From NCBI GenBank assembly GCA_964490765.1, contig CAZBDV010000004.1, positions 54,202 through 118,201 on the forward strand: a stretch of DNA of 64,000 nt, read 5' to 3'. Every line of letters begins with the position of its first letter. Positions within the stretch are counted from its first letter, which is position 1. This document shows positions 43,887-52,987 of this stretch, piece by piece. The position numbers and the translations under genes were made by a program. The notes under the pieces are model-generated. The model saw only the letters and a program-made list of their open reading frames with translations. It was not told the origin of the DNA and ran no database searches. The DNA is from CAZBDV01 sp964490765. GTDB taxonomy: Bacteria; Cloacimonadota; Cloacimonadia; Cloacimonadales; JAJBBL01.

Positions 43887-45128
43887 ATGAAGTTGAAGAA
43901 GAGAGTGATAATTCTACCTTTATTAGTAGTAATAGCTGTGTTGATATATCTGGTATTTATACGCGATTCGGCCGGCCGGGTTGAGAGCTATGTTTTTGCC
44001 GAAGTGCAGAGGGGTAATCTGGAGATAATCACATCCAGCACAGGGACACTGGAGCCTGTCAGCCTGGTAGATGTAGGAACTCAGGTTTCGGGAAGGGTTG
44101 ACCGGGTTAATATCGATTATAATTCTATCGTGAAAGAGGGTCAGGTTCTGGCAGTACTTGATACACTGCAGCTTGCCATTAACTATCGCTCTGCCCAGAA
44201 TGACCTGGAACGTGCCCGGCTGCAATACGATCTTATGAGTCGCGAATTTAACGATAAACAGAGGCTTTTAGAACGGAATTTTATTTCCGAGCTGGAATTC
44301 CGGAAAGCTGAGACAGATATGAAACTAGCCCAACTCTCAGTGCATAATGCCGAGAGTAATCTGGAGAGGGCATATTTGAACCTTTACGACTATGCAGTTA
44401 TTCGCTCCCCAATAGACGGGATCATCATAGACAGGAATGTCGAAGAGGGGCAGACAGTAGCAGCCAGCCTTTCGGCACCGGTTCTCTTCACTATAGCTGC
44501 CGATCTGGAGAATATGGAGATCAGGGCTCAGGTCGACGAGACAGATATTGGCCTGATCAAACCAGGCCAGACGGTAAGATATACGGTTGACAGTTATCCT
44601 GACAAGTCCTTTACTGGTGTGGTAAGGGATGTCCGGCTCAAGCCGGAGGTCATATCAAACGTCGTGATCTATACTGTAGTCATTTCCACGAGAAACCCGG
44701 AAGGCATACTCATGCCCGGAATGACAGCGACCATAGATTTTATAGTCAGCCAGAAGGAGGATGTTCTACTCGTTCCTGCCACAGCATTAAGATGGCGTCC
44801 TTCAGACGAGGAAATGCAGCGTGTAATGGCAGAAAGAGAAGCTGAGATGATTGCCAGTGGTACTGAGCCTGCCAGACCAGAAAACCGTAGAGAGACTCCC
44901 CGGCAGGCAGGGACTAATATCGGGATCCTATGGTCGCTTGATGACTCGGGAAAGTTAAAGATGAATCGGGTCAGGATAGTTGATACTGACGGGATCAGAA
45001 CAGAGATCATCAGCCTCGAAGAGGATATGGAGGGTAAGCAGGTTATCGTTAATAAGGTATTAGCATCTCAGAGTCAGGCTAACTCTTCACAACCTGCATT
45101 TGGTGGCCCGACGAGAATGAGGTTCTAA
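43887..45128 (+). CDS. Periplasmic adaptor of a MacA-type efflux pump (HlyD/RND-MFP)
   Basis: A 413-residue membrane-fusion protein with one N-terminal anchor helix (about 7-24). The biotinyl-lipoyl-like domain shows VDVGTQVSGRVDRVNIDYNSIVKEGQVLA; a coiled-coil hairpin of about 70 residues follows (about 95-160). The beta-barrel region shows PIDGIIIDRNVEEGQTV and a membrane-proximal part. MacA-like adaptors couple an ABC transporter to an outer-membrane channel. The next two genes are the ATPase and permease, spaced by 1 and 33 bases. No TolC gene is in the window. Preceded by AAGGAG. Confidence 0.88.
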   Translation: MKLKKRVIILPLLVVIAVLIYLVFIRDSAGRVESYVFAEVQRGNLEIITSSTGTLEPVSLVDVGTQVSGRVDRVNIDYNSIVKEGQVLAVLDTLQLAINYRSAQNDLERARLQYDLMSREFNDKQRLLERNFISELEFRKAETDMKLAQLSVHNAESNLERAYLNLYDYAVIRSPIDGIIIDRNVEEGQTVAASLSAPVLFTIAADLENMEIRAQVDETDIGLIKPGQTVRYTVDSYPDKSFTGVVRDVRLKPEVISNVVIYTVVISTRNPEGILMPGMTATIDFIVSQKEDVLLVPATALRWRPSDEEMQRVMAEREAEMIASGTEPARPENRRETPRQAGTNIGILWSLDDSGKLKMNRVRIVDTDGIRTEIISLEEDMEGKQVIVNKVLASQSQANSSQPAFGGPTRMRF

Positions 45129-45129
45129 G

Positions 45130-45816
45130 ATGAAAAAAATCATCGAGATGGATAAGATTACCCGGAACTATAGAATGGGAGAGATAACCGTCAGAGCGCT
45201 ACGCGGAATAGATATGGCAGTAAATGAAGGTGAGTTTATTGCGATCATGGGTGCTTCCGGTTCTGGTAAATCAACTCTGATGAATATTATCGGCTGTCTC
45301 GATTACTCGGACGAGGGGTTGTATAAGCTCGATGATCTGGATGTCAGCAAACTCGATGATGATGAGTATGCTGAAATAAGAAACCAGAAGATCGGCTTCG
45401 TCTTCCAGAACTACAATCTTCTTGCCCGCACTTCAGCCCTGGAAAATGTGGAATTACCACTTATGTACACCAGACACAGGAAGATAAGAAATCTGAGAGA
45501 AGCAGCGACCGAAGCGCTGGAGAGGGTCGGTCTGGCTGACAGGATGCACCATATTCCGAGCCAGCTATCGGGTGGACAGCAACAACGTGTAACGATAGCC
45601 AGGGCTCTGATCAACAATCCAGCCCTGATACTGGCAGATGAACCGACCGGTAATCTCGACAGTAAAACCTCTTATGAGATTATGGAGCTCTTCAAGCAAC
45701 TCAACGAGCAGGGGGTTACAATCGTAATGGTGACCCATGAAAGCGATATTGCCGCCTATGCCGGGCGTAATATCATCTTACGTGATGGCCTGATTGAAGA
45801 TGATTTTACCAATTAA
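45130..45816 (+). CDS. MacB-type ABC transporter ATPase
   Basis: A 228-residue ATPase with Walker A GASGSGKST, the Q-loop region VFQNYNLLARTSALENVELPL typical of the LolD/MacB/FtsE group, signature LSGGQQQRV and Walker B LILADEPTGNLD, followed by the H-loop VMVTHE. It powers the FtsX-like permease encoded downstream. Its ATG is 1 base after the adaptor stop, indicating coupled translation. Confidence 0.93.
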   Translation: MKKIIEMDKITRNYRMGEITVRALRGIDMAVNEGEFIAIMGASGSGKSTLMNIIGCLDYSDEGLYKLDDLDVSKLDDDEYAEIRNQKIGFVFQNYNLLARTSALENVELPLMYTRHRKIRNLREAATEALERVGLADRMHHIPSQLSGGQQQRVTIARALINNPALILADEPTGNLDSKTSYEIMELFKQLNEQGVTIVMVTHESDIAAYAGRNIILRDGLIEDDFTN

Positions 45817-45849
45817 ACCGATGCTAGCCACTTCAGGAGAAATTAAATA

Positions 45850-47067
45850 ATGAGAATGATAAATTTGCAGAAGGTAGCTGTCAGAAGCCTGACGAGAAAT
45901 AAGTTACGCAGTTTCCTCACCTCACTCGGTATCATTATCGGCGTCTGCTCCGTTATCGTCATGGTAGCCGTAGGTAGAGGTTCACAGAGCCAGATTGAGG
46001 GACAGATCCAGTCAATGGGGACCAATATGATTATGGTTTCAGCCCGCTGGACAAGAGGACCCGTATCGCGAGGGGCAGGAGTTGATAACAGGCTGACAAT
46101 GGACGATGTACAGGCGATTAGAGAGCAGTCACATTATATTGCTCACATTTCGCCCTCTGTCCGTTACAACGGCCAGATAATCGGTGGTGTTGGAAACTGG
46201 AATACCAGTGTCGAGGGAGTTTCTCCCGATTACAGAGAGATCAGAAACCGTCAGGTGATCAGTGGCGACTATTTCACCGAACGTGATATGACAACCAGGG
46301 CAAGAGTCTGTATGCTCGGGACCACTGTCACCAATGAGCTCTTCCCCGATATGGACCCGGTTGGGCAGAGAGTAAGGATCGGTAATGTTCCCTTTACTGT
46401 TGTTGGAGTCCTGGAAGAGAAGGGACAGGCTGCCATGGGTGGTGATCAGGATGATATAGTCTTAGCCCCTGCAACGACTGTTATTTCCCGATTGCGAGGG
46501 GGAACGAATATCCATATGATAACTGCCAGTGCAGCGAGTGAAGATGTTATGCAACAGGCTCAATATGAGATAGGGGAGATACTGCAGAGGACGAGGAGAC
46601 TTAATCCGATGGATATTGAAGAATACTTCAACATCCGCAGTCAGACCGAAATAATCGATTTTGCCACGGCTACATCCAGAACCCTGACTATGTTACTCGG
46701 AGCTGTTGCTGCTATCTCACTTCTCGTTGGTGGTATAGGTATAATGAATATCATGCTTGTTACTGTTACCGAGCGAACGAGAGAGATCGGTATAAGGCGT
46801 TCGGTTGGAGCGCGAAGCAGAGATATACTTGTTCAGTTCCTGATCGAAGCTATCGTGCTCAGTTTCATAGGCGGGATGATGGGTATAGGGCTTGCCTTCC
46901 TGATCTCCTGGGGGCTTGATTATTTCTTTGGAGTCTTTACCCATATCGAGCCACTGGTAATATTCATCGCCTTCTTTTTCTCCGGTATAGTAGGTGTCTT
47001 CTTCGGGTATTATCCTGCTCAGAAAGCTGCCAGGTTGAACCCGATCGAAGCTTTGAGATTCGAATAG
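45850..47067 (+). CDS. MacB-type ABC permease (FtsX-like)
   Basis: A 405-residue permease with the MacB_PCD/FtsX layout. The first helix (about 20-45) has FLTSLGIIIGVCSVIVMVAVGRGSQ. A large periplasmic domain follows (about 60-270). The three C-terminal helices (about 275-400) include AAISLLVGGIGIMNIMLVTVTERTREIGIRRSVGA, the diagnostic FtsX block. ATPase and permease are on separate chains, as in many MacB-like systems outside Proteobacteria. Substrate unknown: antibiotics, peptides or lipoproteins are all possible. It is followed by a strong terminator. Confidence 0.9.
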   Translation: MRMINLQKVAVRSLTRNKLRSFLTSLGIIIGVCSVIVMVAVGRGSQSQIEGQIQSMGTNMIMVSARWTRGPVSRGAGVDNRLTMDDVQAIREQSHYIAHISPSVRYNGQIIGGVGNWNTSVEGVSPDYREIRNRQVISGDYFTERDMTTRARVCMLGTTVTNELFPDMDPVGQRVRIGNVPFTVVGVLEEKGQAAMGGDQDDIVLAPATTVISRLRGGTNIHMITASAASEDVMQQAQYEIGEILQRTRRLNPMDIEEYFNIRSQTEIIDFATATSRTLTMLLGAVAAISLLVGGIGIMNIMLVTVTERTREIGIRRSVGARSRDILVQFLIEAIVLSFIGGMMGIGLAFLISWGLDYFFGVFTHIEPLVIFIAFFFSGIVGVFFGYYPAQKAARLNPIEALRFE

Positions 47068-47382
47068 TTTTTCATACTCTTCTTCATAGACTAACCAGAC
47101 CTCCGGGGCAACAGTCATACTGTTGCCCTTTTTTTTATGTTCTTAGCAGAATGGGTGCGAGATGTCATCTCAGATCTCAGCCATCTTTCAGAGAGTTACA
47201 GTAGCTTATTCCATACCTTGAAACCGGTAGAAACATCTTGAATTATAGAGAAAGGTGTATTGAGAAACGGTTTTGTTATTGACGTTGTTTCCACTCCCGT
47301 TTTATCTTGATACATATTGGCAGCTGAGATAGTGGTATGAGAATATAAGCAGATAAGAAAGAGAATCAGGAAGAGGTGGAGT
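47068..47382. other. Intergenic region before the S41 peptidase gene
   Basis: 315 bases. The terminator at 47106-47136 fills part. Downstream, TTGACG (47279-47284) with TTATCT 17 bases later is a weak promoter candidate for the S41 gene, about 75 bases before its start. Nothing else is recognisable. Confidence 0.4.
47106..47136 (+). terminator. Intrinsic terminator of the efflux operon
   Basis: GGGCAACAGT, a 3-base loop, ACTGTTGCCC and eight T residues; 39 bases after the permease stop. Confidence 0.93.
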
Positions 47383-48984
47383 ATGAGTAAATTAGTAAAA
47401 GTAATCAGATTTTGCCGTATCGGATACGTGATCGTCCTGAGTGCCTATATGTTGACTCAATCATTCCCTTTATACGGAGAGGAGCTTAACTACCTGGAAA
47501 AATACTACTGGTTGCGAGAGACTTTCGAAGCTAACGATGCCGGTTTTCAGTATGTGATAGACCGCAAAGGTCAGGATGAATATCAGAAACATAATGCCCG
47601 AATCGAGAGAGAGCTGCACAATGTTAATGATTTAACAGCAGCTCTGGAGATATACAAAGAATGGCTGAGCTTTTTCCGCACTGGACATCTCTCGATCAAT
47701 ATCAACTGGGATGCTATTGAGAGTAAAGGTGAGAATGAGTATCTTCAGGATTACGATCACTGGGAGAGTTACGAGATTAGTGAAGAGGAGTTGAGAGAAC
47801 AACTCAGCAAAGAGCAAGAGCCCGGCTTTGCAGGGATCTGGTTTAGTGAGCCTTATACTATAGGGATATTCAGAAAAAATGATAACTATATCGGCACGAT
47901 CCTGAAGGATGATTCTTCTAACTGGCGAGAACATCAGGTAAAACTCAAAATAACACCTGACGATAAGGAAGATTCATTTAGTGCTGTCTGGTTTATGAAA
48001 GACTATTCACCGAGCTATTTTGCTGATGTTCAACTCGTGGGGAACAATTATCTGACTGTAGGGAGAATATCTCTGCGGAGAATCTATCCGGAGTTTGAGG
48101 AAGTTGATGATATCCCCATCCATTTTGAACTGCTTAATGCTCAAGAGGCACTGATCAAAAGGGTATCAGACGATACTCTGATATTACGTATCCCGACTTT
48201 CGAACACTCTCATAAGCCTGCAATAGACAGCCTCCTGGCTGCCTTTCAGGAGCAGATCATTAGAACAGAGAACCTGATTATCGATCTCAGAAATAATGGT
48301 GGAGGGTCCGATATCAGTTTCATCAATCTTATCCCTTATCTCTATACAAATCCTATCCGAACAGTAGGTGTCGAGTTTCTCTCCACCACTCTAAACAACA
48401 GAAGAATGGAAGACTGGCTGGAAGACCCTGTATTTGCAGAAACTGCCGGAGATTGGGTCAAAGAAAGCCTTGATAAACTCAATGCCAGTCTCGGAGAGTT
48501 TGTTGTCCTCAACGATACTGTTCGGACTGATGAACTGGATACGGTATATAAATATCCCAAAAATGTTGCTATCATCATCAATGAAAATAACGGCAGTACA
48601 ACCGAACAGTTCCTCCTGGCTGCCAGGCAGAGTAAGAAAGTGAAACTCTACGGAAGAACCACCGCAGGGAATCTCGATATATCCAATATGTATTTTGTCG
48701 ATTCACCCTGTGGCGAATTGAGATTGGGTTATTCTCTTTCCAGATCGCTGAGGCTACCCGAAATGCCTATTGATGAAATCGGCATCCAGCCAGATTTCTT
48801 CATTGATAAATTCGTTCCGGAACACGAATGGCTGAACCACATAATGAGCAGGCTAAACTACGAACCGGAAACGGTGGTGGGAAGCAGGAGTCACTTCTGG
48901 ACTATTCTTCAATGGCTGATGCTGATCGCTATCGTTATGATCGTGATTATTAAGATCTACCGTAAAAAGATGAAAGACGAATAA
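47383..48984 (+). CDS. Membrane-anchored S41-type peptidase-like protein
   Basis: A 533-residue protein with an N-terminal signal helix (about 10-30), a C-terminal membrane helix (about 508-526) and a short basic tail. The S41/tail-specific-protease region (about 290-485) has NLIIDLRNNGGG and the nucleophile-type S405 in ENNGSTTEQF. The catalytic-Lys position is not certain; the QFLLAARQSKKVKLYGRTTAGN loop contains candidate Lys and Gly residues. No PDZ domain is visible, which sets it apart from CtpA. Helices at about 40-140 form a capping region. The membrane anchor suggests action on periplasmic proteins. GAGGTGGAG precedes the ATG. Confidence 0.72.
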   Translation: MSKLVKVIRFCRIGYVIVLSAYMLTQSFPLYGEELNYLEKYYWLRETFEANDAGFQYVIDRKGQDEYQKHNARIERELHNVNDLTAALEIYKEWLSFFRTGHLSININWDAIESKGENEYLQDYDHWESYEISEEELREQLSKEQEPGFAGIWFSEPYTIGIFRKNDNYIGTILKDDSSNWREHQVKLKITPDDKEDSFSAVWFMKDYSPSYFADVQLVGNNYLTVGRISLRRIYPEFEEVDDIPIHFELLNAQEALIKRVSDDTLILRIPTFEHSHKPAIDSLLAAFQEQIIRTENLIIDLRNNGGGSDISFINLIPYLYTNPIRTVGVEFLSTTLNNRRMEDWLEDPVFAETAGDWVKESLDKLNASLGEFVVLNDTVRTDELDTVYKYPKNVAIIINENNGSTTEQFLLAARQSKKVKLYGRTTAGNLDISNMYFVDSPCGELRLGYSLSRSLRLPEMPIDEIGIQPDFFIDKFVPEHEWLNHIMSRLNYEPETVVGSRSHFWTILQWLMLIAIVMIVIIKIYRKKMKDE

Positions 48985-49072
48985 TTCTTACAGGGTAATA
49001 CGATCTCCTGCAACAGGCCAGCCCGCCAGAAAGGGTGAAATCCAGATTGAGATATCAGGCCCAAATTACTTC

Positions 49073-49103
49073 TTGACAGATATTTGGTCATTTAGCCAAA
49101 TGT
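49073..49103 (+). promoter_or_regulatory. arsR1 promoter and ArsR operator
   Basis: TTGACA (49073-49078) stands before an inverted repeat ATTTGG (49082-49087) and CCAAAT (49096-49101), separated by 8 bases, that fills the spacer and -10 area. This matches the usual placement of an ArsR/SmtB operator over the -35/-10 region. The start codon is at 49117. Confidence 0.6.
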
Positions 49104-49116
49104 TCCCGAGGCCAGT

Positions 49117-49422
49117 ATGCAGGAAACAAAGACAAGGGCAAATATATACAAGGCATTAGGGCATCCGACTCGCCTGTTTATAATCGAGTATTTGAACAGA
49201 CACGGGGAGTGCTGTGTCTGTGAGCTGACAGAATTGCTCGATTTTGATATATCGACGATATCCAAACATCTTGATGTCCTGAAGCGTGCTGGTCTGGTAA
49301 GGAACAGGAGGGAAGGGCAGATGATCTATTATGAATCGAATATACCCTGTCTCAATGATATTCTCGATTGCATAGAGGACATCAGTAAAGAGGGTTCTTC
49401 CCGGAGCGGCAATGTAACCTGA
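49117..49422 (+). CDS. arsR: ArsR-family metalloregulator (first copy)
   Basis: A 101-residue winged-helix repressor. The N-terminal YKALGHPTRLFIIEYL and the alpha-3 region ECCVCELTELL carry the arsenic-type thiols C32, C33 and C35, equivalent to the ELCVCDL motif of classical ArsR. The DNA-reading helix is DISTISKHLDVLKRAGLV. It would leave its operator when As(III) or a related soft metalloid binds. GAGG precedes the ATG by six bases. It heads the plus-strand part of the arsenic island and sits next to a matching inverted repeat. Confidence 0.9.
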   Translation: MQETKTRANIYKALGHPTRLFIIEYLNRHGECCVCELTELLDFDISTISKHLDVLKRAGLVRNRREGQMIYYESNIPCLNDILDCIEDISKEGSSRSGNVT

Positions 49423-49493
49423 ATTAGAGGGAGATTAGAAGTATAAAGAGGTCTAATAAAGGAGAAAGATTTTTTTTACGGATGAGGTAGATT

Positions 49494-50780
49494 ATGAACT
49501 GGAAAGATGAGTGGAAGACACTATTATTGATGGTAGCCCTGTTTTTGGGAGCCTATTTCATGCCGGTAGGCACGGTTAGATTTGACCTTGCTTTCAGGGA
49601 GGGTCTGTTTCTATTAAAGGATTATGCCCGAGAGCATGTATTACTCTGTCTGATTCCGGCGTTTTTCATTGCTGGAGCGATCTCGGTTTTTATCAGCCAG
49701 GGTGCTGTAATGAAGTATCTGGGCAGCCAGGCCAAAAAGATAGTAGCCTATTCGGTTGCTTCAGTATCGGGTAGTATTCTGGCAGTCTGTTCCTGTACGG
49801 TTCTTCCACTTTTCAGTGGTATACATAAACGGGGAGCAGGTTTAGGGCCGGCAGTAACCTTTCTTTATTCCGGGCCGGCAATCAACATCATGGCGATAAT
49901 ACTGACCGCCAGAGTACTCGGGCTTCAGCTCGGTATAGCACGAGCAGCAGGTGCAATCATCTTCAGCATCATAATCGGTTTGATCATGCACTTTATCTTC
50001 AGAAATGAGAAGAGTGACAATGGTGGTTTATTGATTCCTGACAGTGGAAAACCAATAAGCCATAGTATCAGTCTGATGGTACTTCTGGTATTGATCCTGA
50101 TCTTTGCGAACTGGGGTAAACCTGTCGCCGGTATAGGTATCTGGAATTTCATCTACCAGATCAAATGGTTGATTACTTCTATTTTAGGGATTCTGCTCGG
50201 GGCGGTACTGGTAAAGCTTTACTCAATGTCATTATGGAAGGTTTTTACTGTTGGTGTCGCAACGTTATTTTTTGCCTTACTTTTTCCAGCTATGCCGATG
50301 CTCGCTTTTTCGGTTGCAATCATAGGGCTCTCCTTCTTTATCAGCCGTAAGGAAGATGAATTGGGTGACTGGTTTACCGCAACCTGGGACTTTGCCAAGC
50401 AGATCCTGCCGTTACTCTTTTTCGGGGTTATCATAGCAGGTGTATTACTTGGCAGGCCGGAAGAGGAGGGGTTGATTCCCTCTCACTGGGTTTACTTTGC
50501 TGTTGGTGGTAACTCCCTCTCGGCTAACTTCTTTGCTTCTATTGCTGGTGCCTTTATGTATTTTGCCACTCTGACCGAGGTGCCTATTTTACAGGGTCTT
50601 ATTGGCAACGGTATGGGTAAGGGACCGGCGTTAGCCCTGCTCCTTGCTGGCCCGGCACTATCACTGCCAAATATGCTGGTTATCAGGTCGGTGATCGGAA
50701 GTAAGAAAACAGTAGTATTTGTCTCACTGGTTGTCGTAATGTCAACAATTGCAGGAGTCACCTATGGCTACCTGTTTTAA
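49494..50780 (+). CDS. ArsP/DUF318-type permease
   Basis: A 428-residue membrane protein with about ten transmembrane helices. The conserved core reads AVCSCTVLPLFSGIHKRGAGLGPAVTFLYSGPAINIMAI at about 101-140; the CSC thiols belong to the metal or metalloid-binding signature of the PF03773 permease family. A second half repeats the pattern with GKGPALALLLAGPALSLPNML. ArsP in this family exports trivalent organoarsenicals; other relatives move Cu or Zn. Next to arsR and acr3 it most likely exports methylated or aromatic arsenicals. GAGG precedes the ATG. Confidence 0.82.
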   Translation: MNWKDEWKTLLLMVALFLGAYFMPVGTVRFDLAFREGLFLLKDYAREHVLLCLIPAFFIAGAISVFISQGAVMKYLGSQAKKIVAYSVASVSGSILAVCSCTVLPLFSGIHKRGAGLGPAVTFLYSGPAINIMAIILTARVLGLQLGIARAAGAIIFSIIIGLIMHFIFRNEKSDNGGLLIPDSGKPISHSISLMVLLVLILIFANWGKPVAGIGIWNFIYQIKWLITSILGILLGAVLVKLYSMSLWKVFTVGVATLFFALLFPAMPMLAFSVAIIGLSFFISRKEDELGDWFTATWDFAKQILPLLFFGVIIAGVLLGRPEEEGLIPSHWVYFAVGGNSLSANFFASIAGAFMYFATLTEVPILQGLIGNGMGKGPALALLLAGPALSLPNMLVIRSVIGSKKTVVFVSLVVVMSTIAGVTYGYLF

Positions 50781-50894
50781 ACAAGATCTAATCAATAGGA
50801 AATACGGAATAGATACGACTAAATTGCTACACAGGCTGGGTATTTATGGATATAGATAGATGTGTAGTTAAGCAATACAGACCGGGAGGATAAA

Positions 50895-51293
50895 ATGGCT
50901 GAATGTAAGTGCAGTTGTTCTGGTAATTGTGCTGTTAACACAGCTCAAAGCAATGTCTTTGCCTGTGCAGGAGCAAGTAATGTGGGCAAGCTCTCTGTAG
51001 ATCTGGCGATAGAATTACACAAACTCAATAGCTACCGGATGGGTTGTGCATCAGGAGTTGGGGCAGATATCTGCGGTTTTAAGGAGGCAACTGAGGGGAA
51101 TGAAGTTGCTAATCTCATTATTGACGGATGTGGAGTATCCTGCTTGAAGCAAATGTTTGCCAAGAAAGGGATAAGTAATTTCCGGCATATAATCCTGACC
51201 GAGATGGGAATCAGGAAGGAATCTGATTTTAACTATGATCAGCAGGAGATCAAGCGACTGATAACGCTAATAAATAACAAAAGGAGTAAGTAA
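50895..51293 (+). CDS. DGC-domain zinc-binding-like protein
   Basis: A 132-residue soluble protein. A cysteine-rich N-terminus (MAECKCSCSGNCA: four cysteines within thirteen residues) precedes a body (about 20-115) with VFACAGASNVGKLS, GCASGVGADICG and IIDGCGVSCLKQMF. These mark the DGC domain (PF08859), a putative metal-binding family frequent in arsenic and redox islands. With seven or more cysteines it could bind metalloid or shuttle metal. It overlaps the thioredoxin gene by one base (TAATG). Strong GGAGG. Confidence 0.75.
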   Translation: MAECKCSCSGNCAVNTAQSNVFACAGASNVGKLSVDLAIELHKLNSYRMGCASGVGADICGFKEATEGNEVANLIIDGCGVSCLKQMFAKKGISNFRHIILTEMGIRKESDFNYDQQEIKRLITLINNKRSK

Positions 51294-51529
51294 TGGTAAT
51301 AAAGATACTGGGAAGTGGTTGCAATAAATGCAATAAGCTCGAGCAGAATGCCAGAAAAGCTGCTGGCGAAGCTGGCATTGAATACAGTCTGGAAAAAGTA
51401 ACAGATATAAACAGGATTATGGAATATGGGGTGGCATTAACTCCGGCTCTCGTTATTGATGATAAGGTAGTATCTTCCGGAAAGGTTCTCTCACCGGAAA
51501 AGATATTGACTCTACTGAAGAGAGGTTAG
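51293..51529 (+). CDS. Small thioredoxin-fold protein (TM0996/MTH895 type)
   Basis: A 78-residue redox protein with the glutaredoxin-like motif GSGCNKCNKLEQN (C9 and C12) and a cis-proline region TPALVIDDKVVSSGKV. The family consists of short thioredoxin-fold proteins common in ars operons of anaerobes. It could provide thiols for arsenical or nitroaromatic-arsenical reduction. Its ATG overlaps the previous stop by one base, with AAGGAG upstream. ArsE-like roles have been proposed for small proteins at this position, but I cannot assign one. Confidence 0.8.
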   Translation: MVIKILGSGCNKCNKLEQNARKAAGEAGIEYSLEKVTDINRIMEYGVALTPALVIDDKVVSSGKVLSPEKILTLLKRG

Positions 51530-51532
51530 AAG

Positions 51533-52522
51533 ATGCCGGGAAAATCACCGTGGTCAGCAAGAGTGGGCCAAACCTTCAAAGCTTTGTTCTGTTACACCCC
51601 CATCTTGATCGTTATCATAATAACCCTGCTGGTTGCCTGCAGTGAAGTAGAAAGCAGCCCGGCCGGAGAAAAACTGCAGGGTAAGATAGCCGAACGCTAT
51701 CCCCTCTTATCCGAATCACCATTAGGTTCAGCTACATTTACCAGCCTGCCGGAAGATATCCTTGTCCGATCCGGTGATGTTACTGTCACGAGTCAGGATA
51801 TCGCTGAAGAAATTGCAAAATCTAACCCCAATATAAGAAGTCAATTGGAAGAAAATGCATTCTTCATCCTGGAACAGAAGTTCACCGAGCGAGTATTATT
51901 CAGTGAGGCCCGTAATTCACTCGCTGCGGAGGGTCGCAATGTATTAGAGTTACCTGACAATGAGATAATTCAGATATTCATCGCTGAATTAGTAGATGAT
52001 ATTACACCTACTGCCGAGGAGATGAGCGATTTCTATGCAGCAAACAGGGAATTAATGGGCGGGATGCCCTACGACAGAGTAAAAGAGCAGATCGAGATGT
52101 TTCTCCAGCAACAAAAACAACAGGAGTTCGTAAACGATTACATCAGGAATATTCTGCAGGTTCGGGAGATTGAAATATCTGCCATCTGGAGTGCAGAGAG
52201 AATTGCTGTAGCTCTGGATAACGGGGTGGATAACGCCCGTAAAAATGGCAGGCCGACAATGGTAAACTTCGGTTCTGACAGTTGCGTTCCATGCCAGATG
52301 ATGATACCGGCAAGGGAAGCTGTCAAAGAGAAATTTGACGGTAAAGCGGATGTTGTTTATGTTCATACCGACAGAGAGCAGATTCTCTCAGCCCGTTATG
52401 GGATTCAGAGTATCCCAACCCTGATTTTCTTCGATCAGGACGGGAATGAAGTACACAGACACGTTGGAATAATGGAACAGCAAGAAATGGAAGAATGGCT
52501 GAACAGCATACTCGAATCATAA
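51533..52522 (+). CDS. Lipoprotein fusing a SurA_N-like chaperone segment to a thioredoxin domain
   Basis: A 329-residue lipoprotein (LLVAC lipobox, Cys at about 36, preceded by the hydrophobic ILIVIIITLLV). Residues about 75-215 match the SurA N-terminal chaperone pattern: VRSGDVTVTSQDIAEEIAKSN, a helical ILEQKFTERVLFSEAR, then PYDRVKEQIEMFLQQQKQQEFVNDYI. Residues about 225-329 form a periplasmic thioredoxin with SDSCVPCQMM and the cis-proline SIPTL. The fusion suggests a periplasmic redox and folding enzyme that acts on arsenical-sensitive client proteins, or it may serve the ArsF-type reductase encoded next. It starts 3 bases after the previous gene. Confidence 0.72.
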   Translation: MPGKSPWSARVGQTFKALFCYTPILIVIIITLLVACSEVESSPAGEKLQGKIAERYPLLSESPLGSATFTSLPEDILVRSGDVTVTSQDIAEEIAKSNPNIRSQLEENAFFILEQKFTERVLFSEARNSLAAEGRNVLELPDNEIIQIFIAELVDDITPTAEEMSDFYAANRELMGGMPYDRVKEQIEMFLQQQKQQEFVNDYIRNILQVREIEISAIWSAERIAVALDNGVDNARKNGRPTMVNFGSDSCVPCQMMIPAREAVKEKFDGKADVVYVHTDREQILSARYGIQSIPTLIFFDQDGNEVHRHVGIMEQQEMEEWLNSILES

Positions 52523-52974
52523 TTCTCAAGAAGATAATCACCTATCTGCTGCTCGCTTTTGTCGTTTTCAGCATCGGTTTTGCGGCAGGGAAAGAGTTTG
52601 CTGCAACCGGATCCCCGGTGGAGCAGGCCTCTGCTGCCGGAAATGACAGCTATACTCTTGTATACTATCTTCGTTCAACTTTTCGCTGCTGGCAATGCAA
52701 TATGATAGAGATCTATTCTGATGAGTTGATAAGAAATGAGTTTGCGGACTATGTTGAAGCCGGATTACTGGAATGGAGAATAGTAGACTACCTGCAAGAT
52801 AAAGAGCTGGCGAACCATTATAACATTTCGGGTAATACGATTATAGTCGCCAGGTTTGAGGATGGTGTTGAGGTCAGCCATGAACGACTCGATCAGGTTA
52901 TGGAAAAAGTCCTCAACCGGGACGAGTTTATGAGCTATCTCTCTGAGGCTATAGTAAAAAGTCTCAACGCGTGA
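52495..52974 (+). CDS. arsF: ArsF-like protein (nitrophenyl nitroreductase-subunit family)
   Basis: A 159-residue protein with an N-terminal membrane helix (about 12-31) and a periplasmic thioredoxin-like body with the motif STFRCWQCNMIEIYSDELI (C66 and C69 region) and the ending GNTIIVARFEDG. This matches the family described as the ArsF subunit of nitroaromatic-arsenical reduction in the arsEFG system. It overlaps the upstream lipoprotein by 28 bases. The immediate neighbour ArsG-like permease supports the assignment. Biochemical role in this organism is inferred. Confidence 0.75.
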   Translation: MAEQHTRIIILKKIITYLLLAFVVFSIGFAAGKEFAATGSPVEQASAAGNDSYTLVYYLRSTFRCWQCNMIEIYSDELIRNEFADYVEAGLLEWRIVDYLQDKELANHYNISGNTIIVARFEDGVEVSHERLDQVMEKVLNRDEFMSYLSEAIVKSLNA

Positions 52975-52987
52975 AAGGAATACTGAA

